Part shown: positions 6,859 to 10,125 of the stretch, piece after piece | How the letters are laid out: every line of letters begins with the position of its first letter | Numbering within the stretch: position 1 is the first letter of the stretch | DNA from: Actinomycetota bacterium | GTDB taxonomy: Bacteria; Actinomycetota; Actinomycetes; S36-B12; UBA10799 | Direction: 5' to 3' | Assembly: GCA_030837445.1 (NCBI GenBank) | Contig: JAUPKM010000077.1 | Coordinates: 1-10,125 of the forward strand | DNA: 10,125 nt | The notes under the pieces: generated by a model | Seen by the model: only the letters and a program-made list of their open reading frames with translations | Told to the model about the DNA's origin: nothing | Database searches by the model: none | Position numbers and translations under genes: made by a program

Positions 6859-8651
6859 ACCTCGTCCTCGTCGTCGACGGTGTAGTGCCCTGATGCCAGC
6901 GTGGCGTTGGCCCTGTCGAGGTGGAAGGGCCGGGTGACGACCAAGTCGTCGACGGGGTTGCCGTCGTCGTCCTCCAGGACCGGGTGCTCCAGCGGTGAGT
7001 CCCCGGCATAGGCGACGCAGCGCAGCGTCGGCTGACCCGGCTCGCTCGGGATGACGCGTTCCAGGGTGATCTCGTGTTCCCAGCAGGCGCCCAGGTCGTA
7101 GGTGTACCGGAACCGGCGGACACCGGTGGCGAACAGGCGACTGAGCCGGGCGTCGTCCTCGTCGTCGGCGCCTTCCAACGGACGGAAGGGGTCGGTGTAC
7201 CGGCGTGCCCCGATCGTGAAGACGTGCAGGTGATCGAAGACACCCCACCCGAACAACACAGCGATCGTCCAGGCCATCGTGCCGAGGCTGGCGGTGGCCG
7301 GGATCAGCACCCGCCGCCAGGTCGCGGGCCGCCACCGGCTCAGCCGGACCGTCACCTGGAGCTGCTGCTCGATCGACAGGGGCGCCCCCGAGCCCAGGAA
7401 CCCGGACAGCGCCGTGGCGACCTGCTCGGCGTGCGGGTGATCGCTGTCCGGGACGGCGTCGACAAGGCGCCGCGCGTCCGGGCGCTCATCGCAGGTGCGG
7501 CGGGTGGCGTCCGACAGCACGGAGAGCGCCTCGTCCGGCCCTGCGACCGGCAGGACCGCGGCCGCCGCCTCCACCGCGAGCCACCAACGTTCCTCTTCCT
7601 GAGGCTCGGCGCCCTGTTCCCACCACGACAGCCGTTGCCGGGCGTGCGGACCCAGGGTCTCGCCGGTCAGGACCTCCTGCCACGCTGGCAGCGCCCGTTC
7701 ACCGAACGAGGTGACCAGGCGGACGGCGATCGCGCGGGTCGCAGGGTGGGTGTCCGCTGCCGCAGCGAGCAGTTGCCGAGCGGCCTCGACCGGTTCGCGC
7801 GCCCAGCACCAATCGTCGGTCAGCGACAGAAAGTCGTCGTCCGAGCCGACCGGAGTAAGGCTCGCAAGGACTGTCGACGCTGGCCAGTGCGGCAGTATCC
7901 GCATCGGCGCCTGTTGGCGCAGCTGGCCGACCAACCAGCGGCCGGCTGATGTCACCCCCGGCCCCGAAGCCGTTTCCCGGACCGCGCCGACCTCGACCAG
8001 CAGACCGAGCATCCGGCAGTGGTCGTCGTGCCGGTACGGCGGGTCCAGCCAGGCATGGAGCTTCTGCTCGTCGACCAACCGGAGCAGGCTGTCGTCCTCG
8101 TACAGCGCGCGCCGGACCTCGCCGAGCAGCGCGTAGCCACTGTCGGGTGAGCCTCGACGCACTGGAGGCCAGTCGGACCGGTCCAGGATCTCCAGCGTCA
8201 ACAGGGCGAGCCATTGCAGGGTCTGCGGGTGACGACGCCCCGATGCGTCCGCGCAGATCAGCTGTACGCCGGCCTGCCAACCGGCAAGCACCTGCTCGTC
8301 CGCGTCCACCGCTGCGGCCTCGCCGACGGGGAGGGCTCGGCCGGAAGCCACCTGCAGCATCCCCACGCCGATGGCCATCAACCAGGCTCGGTGTACCTGC
8401 GGGACATCCGCCGCCCGGCGCACAGGAGGCTTCACCCGGACCCCCAGCAGCCGTGCCGCGTCAGGAACCTCTGCCGGGGCCAAGGCACCCGACGGGGTGA
8501 CGCGGCGGCCCAGCGGCACCGTCGCTGACGCCAGCGACCGCGCCGTCAGCATCAGGACGCACTGCCGGGCCACGGCTGCTGCCTCGGCGCCATCATTGCT
8601 CTGGCCGCCAGGTGCGAGCGAGGGGATATTCCTAGACGTACCGGAAGGCAT
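6855..8651 (-). CDS. pRiA4b ORF-3-like (PRiA4_ORF3 domain) protein
   Basis: A 598-residue protein with a pRiA4b ORF-3-like domain at about residues 431-598: WRPATWRRVLIPATASLG, then FDHLHVFTIGARRY, then YDLGACWEHEI (518-528). The family was named from an ORF on the Agrobacterium plasmid pRiA4b and is related to an IS1096 passenger gene; its biochemical role is unknown. Residues 30-100 resemble the start of the next gene's product (VTPSGALAPAEVPDAARLL against LTQTGRLTMADARHLVERL). The middle 300 residues are helical and Trp-rich, with no motif I can name. The Pro-Pro-Glu-Asp segment usual after the conserved Cys is replaced by SPLEHPVLED, and the C-terminus is acidic. The ATG at 8651 has only a weak purine-rich leader (GGTAGG). 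The gene is the first intact one of the minus-strand block. Confidence 0.83.
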   Translation of the reverse strand: MPSGTSRNIPSLAPGGQSNDGAEAAAVARQCVLMLTARSLASATVPLGRRVTPSGALAPAEVPDAARLLGVRVKPPVRRAADVPQVHRAWLMAIGVGMLQVASGRALPVGEAAAVDADEQVLAGWQAGVQLICADASGRRHPQTLQWLALLTLEILDRSDWPPVRRGSPDSGYALLGEVRRALYEDDSLLRLVDEQKLHAWLDPPYRHDDHCRMLGLLVEVGAVRETASGPGVTSAGRWLVGQLRQQAPMRILPHWPASTVLASLTPVGSDDDFLSLTDDWCWAREPVEAARQLLAAAADTHPATRAIAVRLVTSFGERALPAWQEVLTGETLGPHARQRLSWWEQGAEPQEEERWWLAVEAAAAVLPVAGPDEALSVLSDATRRTCDERPDARRLVDAVPDSDHPHAEQVATALSGFLGSGAPLSIEQQLQVTVRLSRWRPATWRRVLIPATASLGTMAWTIAVLFGWGVFDHLHVFTIGARRYTDPFRPLEGADDEDDARLSRLFATGVRRFRYTYDLGACWEHEITLERVIPSEPGQPTLRCVAYAGDSPLEHPVLEDDDGNPVDDLVVTRPFHLDRANATLASGHYTVDDEDEV

Positions 8652-8838
8652 CGACCTACCCTACCGGCGCCTCCCCAAGGGGTACCCGGAAGCCAAAACC
8701 CAGAACTGGTTCTCCCACTCGTCCCAACAACGGACGGCGCTCAGATCGCCGGGTACACCACTCTGCGGCTGGCTGCGCTGCTTCGGAGACTTCAGCACGA
8801 CCACTCGGCGCTTGAACGCGAGCGCGAAACCCCCACCG
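8652..8838. other. No gene recognised
   Basis: This stretch lies upstream of the pRiA4b gene and should hold its promoter, but no convincing -35/-10 pair was seen; TAGGGT at about 8658-8663 (minus strand) fits the TAnnnT pattern. Short open frames on both strands have no recognisable homology. A frame-3 patch at 8742-8849 has coding-like composition and is treated as a weak finding. Confidence 0.5.
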
Positions 8839-9205
8839 TTGGCCGGACCGCTTGAGGCCGCCCACGTCACCGCGGACGACAACGTCCACGGCCTGCTGGA
8901 ACGCTCGCATCAGGCGATGCTCCGGGCGTTGGCGCACCAGGAGTACCCATACGGCTGGATCATGCGCGATCTCGGCTGACAGCGGGGACCCGACCGGGCA
9001 CCTCTGCTCGATGTCATGGTCGCCATGGACCTCCTCGACGCCGGGGAGGCCGAGGGTGAGCGGCGCGGCGGCGGCTCGCGGCAGATCACATTTCGCCCGG
9101 TGAAGTTGCCCCGCCGCTCGAAGGAGGCTGACCTGCAGTTCGTCTTCATCAGGTCACCCCGCACGCTGGAGCGAATTGGTGATCTCGGCAGGTCCTTGTG
9201 GAGCT
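8839..9205 (+). pseudogene. Relic of an NRPS condensation domain, C-terminal part
   Basis: Plus frame 1 reads LAGPLEAAHVTADDNVHGLL, then ERSHQAMLRALAHQEYPYG and WIMRDLG, then a TGA (8977-8979), then in the same frame DRAPLLDVMVAMDLL and SKEADLQFVF. This order follows the second half of nonribosomal peptide synthetase condensation domains: the vGpF segment, the helix before the AHQxxPf motif, the L-x-R-x-PLFxVMf motif, and a strand of the KfDLtf type. The catalytic HHxxxDG motif lies in the missing first half, so this cannot be an active domain. Homology fades near 9190, before the 3' end of the TetR gene. No other synthetase domain is visible. The call is by eye; the conserved short words are convincing, but no alignment was run. 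Confidence 0.6.
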
Positions 9206-9817
9206 CTAAGGCGTCGCGGCCTCAGACCGCGGGTCGTCATGACGACGGAGGCCGTCGATGACCAAGCCCAGCAACAGATCGATCTCGTCGTCGTCGCCCG
9301 ACTGCTCGTTGGCCAGGACGACGGCACTCACCATCTTCAGCATCCGGTAGGCGTCGACGTCCCGGCGGACCGCGCCGCAGTCCTGCGCCGCGGTGAGGAG
9401 CTCGGTCGCGGCCTCGCACAAGGTACGGCGGCACTGCGTGAACAGCTCGGCCTGGTCCTCGTAGCGGGAGATCAGCAGGCCCTTGAGCCCTCGGTGCGTC
9501 GCAAGGTGGAAGGCGACCGCGTGCAACCAGGTGACCAGGGCCTCCCAGGGGGACGCCGACTCCGTCAGCTCGGTGCGGGCACCGGCCGCCAACTCCTCGA
9601 TCTGTTGTTGGTAGACGGCAGCCAGTAACGCTTCACGAGTGGGGAAGTGCCGATAGAGAGTGGCCGATCCGACCCCCGCGGTTCGGGCGATCTCAATCAG
9701 CGAAGCTTCCGGCCCCTGTGAGGCGAAGGTGGTCCGGGCAGCCTCGGTGATGCGCGTGGCGTTGCGCCGTGCATCCGCACGCTGGGACGGACGTCCGCCA
9801 GCGGATCGTCCACTCAT
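9206..9817 (-). CDS. TetR/AcrR family regulator of the divergent MFS transporter
   Basis: A 203-residue repressor with a textbook helix-turn-helix at residues 40-59 (LIEIARTAGVGSATLYRHFP), followed by TREALLAAVY. The C-terminal half (HAVAFHLATHRGLKGLLIS, then ELLTAAQDCGAVRRDVDAY and LLLGLVIDGLR) resembles the SbtR-like TetR C-terminal type, common in actinomycetes. The start is taken as ATG 9817 with GGAGG eight bases upstream; GTG 9820, one codon earlier with GGAGG five bases upstream, is equally possible. The gene is divergent from an MFS efflux transporter, with two matching palindromes between them, so it likely represses the pump and itself until a drug-like ligand binds. A 20-bp tandem duplication spans its ribosome site and start. 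Confidence 0.93.
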   Translation of the reverse strand: MSGRSAGGRPSQRADARRNATRITEAARTTFASQGPEASLIEIARTAGVGSATLYRHFPTREALLAAVYQQQIEELAAGARTELTESASPWEALVTWLHAVAFHLATHRGLKGLLISRYEDQAELFTQCRRTLCEAATELLTAAQDCGAVRRDVDAYRMLKMVSAVVLANEQSGDDDEIDLLLGLVIDGLRRHDDPRSEAATP

Positions 9818-9854
9818 CACATCCGCCTCCGTCTCGTCACATCAGCCTCCGTCG
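9815..9854. repeat. 20-bp tandem duplication over the TetR start region
   Basis: Bases 9815-9834 and 9835-9854 are direct tandem copies identical in 17 of 20 positions. Each copy carries, on the minus strand, GGAGG followed five bases later by GTG, so the ribosome site and a start codon are duplicated. The upstream copy opens a 7-codon frame that ends on the real start codon. Confidence 0.7.
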
Positions 9855-9860
9855 ACAAAC

Positions 9861-9875
9861 CGGGCACCCTGCCCG
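9861..9875. promoter_or_regulatory. Operator-like palindrome A (TetR/MFS intergenic)
   Basis: CGGGCACCCTGCCCG is a palindrome with 6-bp arms around CCC. It lies just downstream of a possible -10 element for the TetR gene (TAACAT on the minus strand, 9877-9882), where a bound repressor would block that promoter. With its copy at 9897-9911 it also forms a longer inverted repeat. Confidence 0.65.
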
Positions 9876-9876
9876 T

Positions 9877-9882
9877 ATGTTA
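9877..9882 (-). promoter_or_regulatory. Possible -10 element of the TetR gene
   Basis: The minus strand reads TAACAT (TAnnnT pattern), which would place the transcript start near 9870, inside palindrome A. No good -35 hexamer was found 16-18 bp upstream. Confidence 0.35.
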
Positions 9883-9896
9883 CCCCCAGGCCGTTC

Positions 9897-9911
9897 CGGG
9901 CAGGGTGCCCG
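9897..9911. promoter_or_regulatory. Operator-like palindrome B (TetR/MFS intergenic)
   Basis: CGGGCAGGGTGCCCG has the same 6-bp arms as palindrome A with GGG as centre; centres are 36 bp apart. It ends two bases before TATCTT (9914-9919), a possible -10 element for the transporter gene, so it would lie in the spacer of that promoter. Confidence 0.65.
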
Positions 9912-9913
9912 GT

Positions 9914-9919
9914 TATCTT
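9914..9919 (+). promoter_or_regulatory. Possible -10 element of the MFS gene
   Basis: TATCTT fits TAnnnT and stands 70 bp before the TTG start. The -35 position (9891-9896, CCGTTC) is weak, as is common for regulated actinomycete promoters. Confidence 0.35.
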
Positions 9920-9989
9920 CGGGGCGGCGGTCGGTCGTCCGCGTCGCTCCGGCGGCATACCCGCGAACGAACGTCGGGAAGGAACGCGC

Positions 9990-10125
9990 TTGACGGAACA
10001 AACCCTTCACTCCCGTGACGGCGAGGCCGGTGCGGCGAACAGGCCGGAAGGACACCCGGCCATCGCCCTCGCCGTGATCATGGCCTGCCAACTCATGGTG
10101 GGCCTGGACTCGACCATCGTGAACA
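9990..10125 (+). CDS. MFS drug-efflux transporter, N-terminus (runs off window)
   Basis: The first 45 codons of a membrane transporter. A polar, charged N-terminus of about 23 residues is followed by the first transmembrane helix (AIALAVIMACQLMVGL) and the motif LDSTIVN, characteristic of the start of EmrB/QacA-type (DHA2, 14-helix) drug:proton antiporters, where it normally continues as VALP. The predicted role is export of a toxic compound across the cytoplasmic membrane using the proton gradient. The start is the TTG at 9990, chosen because GAAGGA ends six bases before it and the frame has no ATG or GTG until well into the first helix. It is divergent from a TetR gene with two shared palindromes, the usual layout of an inducible efflux pump. 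The rest of the protein lies outside the window. Confidence 0.88.
   Translation, partial: MTEQTLHSRDGEAGAANRPEGHPAIALAVIMACQLMVGLDSTIVN

Noticed and set aside
5395..6885. Plus-strand open frame of 496 codons opposite the SWIM start, the remnant and the 255-residue gene
   Set aside because: It has no recognisable domain, while the minus strand has conserved motifs throughout; openness alone is not evidence at this GC content.
6859..7335. Upstream extension of the 255-residue gene by about 160 codons
   Set aside because: It overlaps the intact pRiA4b domain in another frame and translates to Arg/Pro-rich shadow sequence; the ATGA overlap at 6855-6858 gives a clear start.
8656..8937. Minus-strand open frame of 93 codons between the pRiA4b gene and the synthetase relic
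   Set aside because: No recognisable motif, and part of it is antisense to the better-supported condensation relic.
9858..9914. Rho-independent terminator from the 18-bp inverted repeat
   Set aside because: The hairpin sits between divergent starts, has a 21-base loop and no T tract, and each half is a palindrome, which fits operators better.
1..10125. CRISPR array, tRNA, rRNA, or an intact insertion sequence
   Set aside because: No regularly spaced repeats, no tRNA- or rRNA-like segments, and no transposase or terminal inverted repeats were seen. The pRiA4b family's link to the IS1096 passenger gene is not enough to call an element.

Overview
The window is high-GC DNA (third codon positions mostly G or C) from an actinomycete. 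Candidate leaderless starts, Shine-Dalgarno motifs of the GGAGG or AAGGA type, paired TetR regulators and actinobacterial families (pRiA4b ORF-3-like, SWIM with DUF6493) fit Streptomyces or Pseudonocardiales relatives. The genus cannot be decided from this stretch.

Layout from left to right. Bases 1-120 hold the probable C-terminal tail of a plus-strand gene that runs 69 bases into the end of a minus-strand short-chain dehydrogenase (52-1083). The dehydrogenase is divergent from a TetR regulator (1170-1742). Two near-identical 19-bp palindromes lie between them, so this is a self-contained regulator and target pair. The TetR gene converges on a minus-strand block that fills most of the window. 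In transcription order this block is: a 598-aa pRiA4b ORF-3-like protein (6855-8651); a 255-aa protein that looks like the N-terminal half of a relative of it (6091-6858, ATGA overlap); a decayed pRiA4b domain remnant (5886-6090); a SWIM zinc-finger protein (4420-5835); and an 887-aa DUF6493-type protein (1760-4423, ATGA overlap).

Bases 8652-9205 hold no intact gene, but the plus strand carries what looks like the C-terminal third of a nonribosomal peptide synthetase condensation domain with a TGA in frame. A second TetR gene (9206-9817, minus) is divergent from an MFS drug-efflux transporter that starts at a TTG at 9990 and leaves the window. Two 15-bp palindromes between them are the likely operators.

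The most interesting points are: (1) the second pRiA4b gene, where homology continues past its stop in the same frame, then past a one-base slip in a six-G run, and is then cut off just before the SWIM gene; (2) the coupled SWIM and DUF6493 pair, an uncharacterised module next to two pRiA4b-type genes; (3) the condensation-domain relic; and (4) two well-defined TetR operator arrays. The four-gene minus block is the best candidate for an undescribed system, but nothing in the sequence shows its activity.
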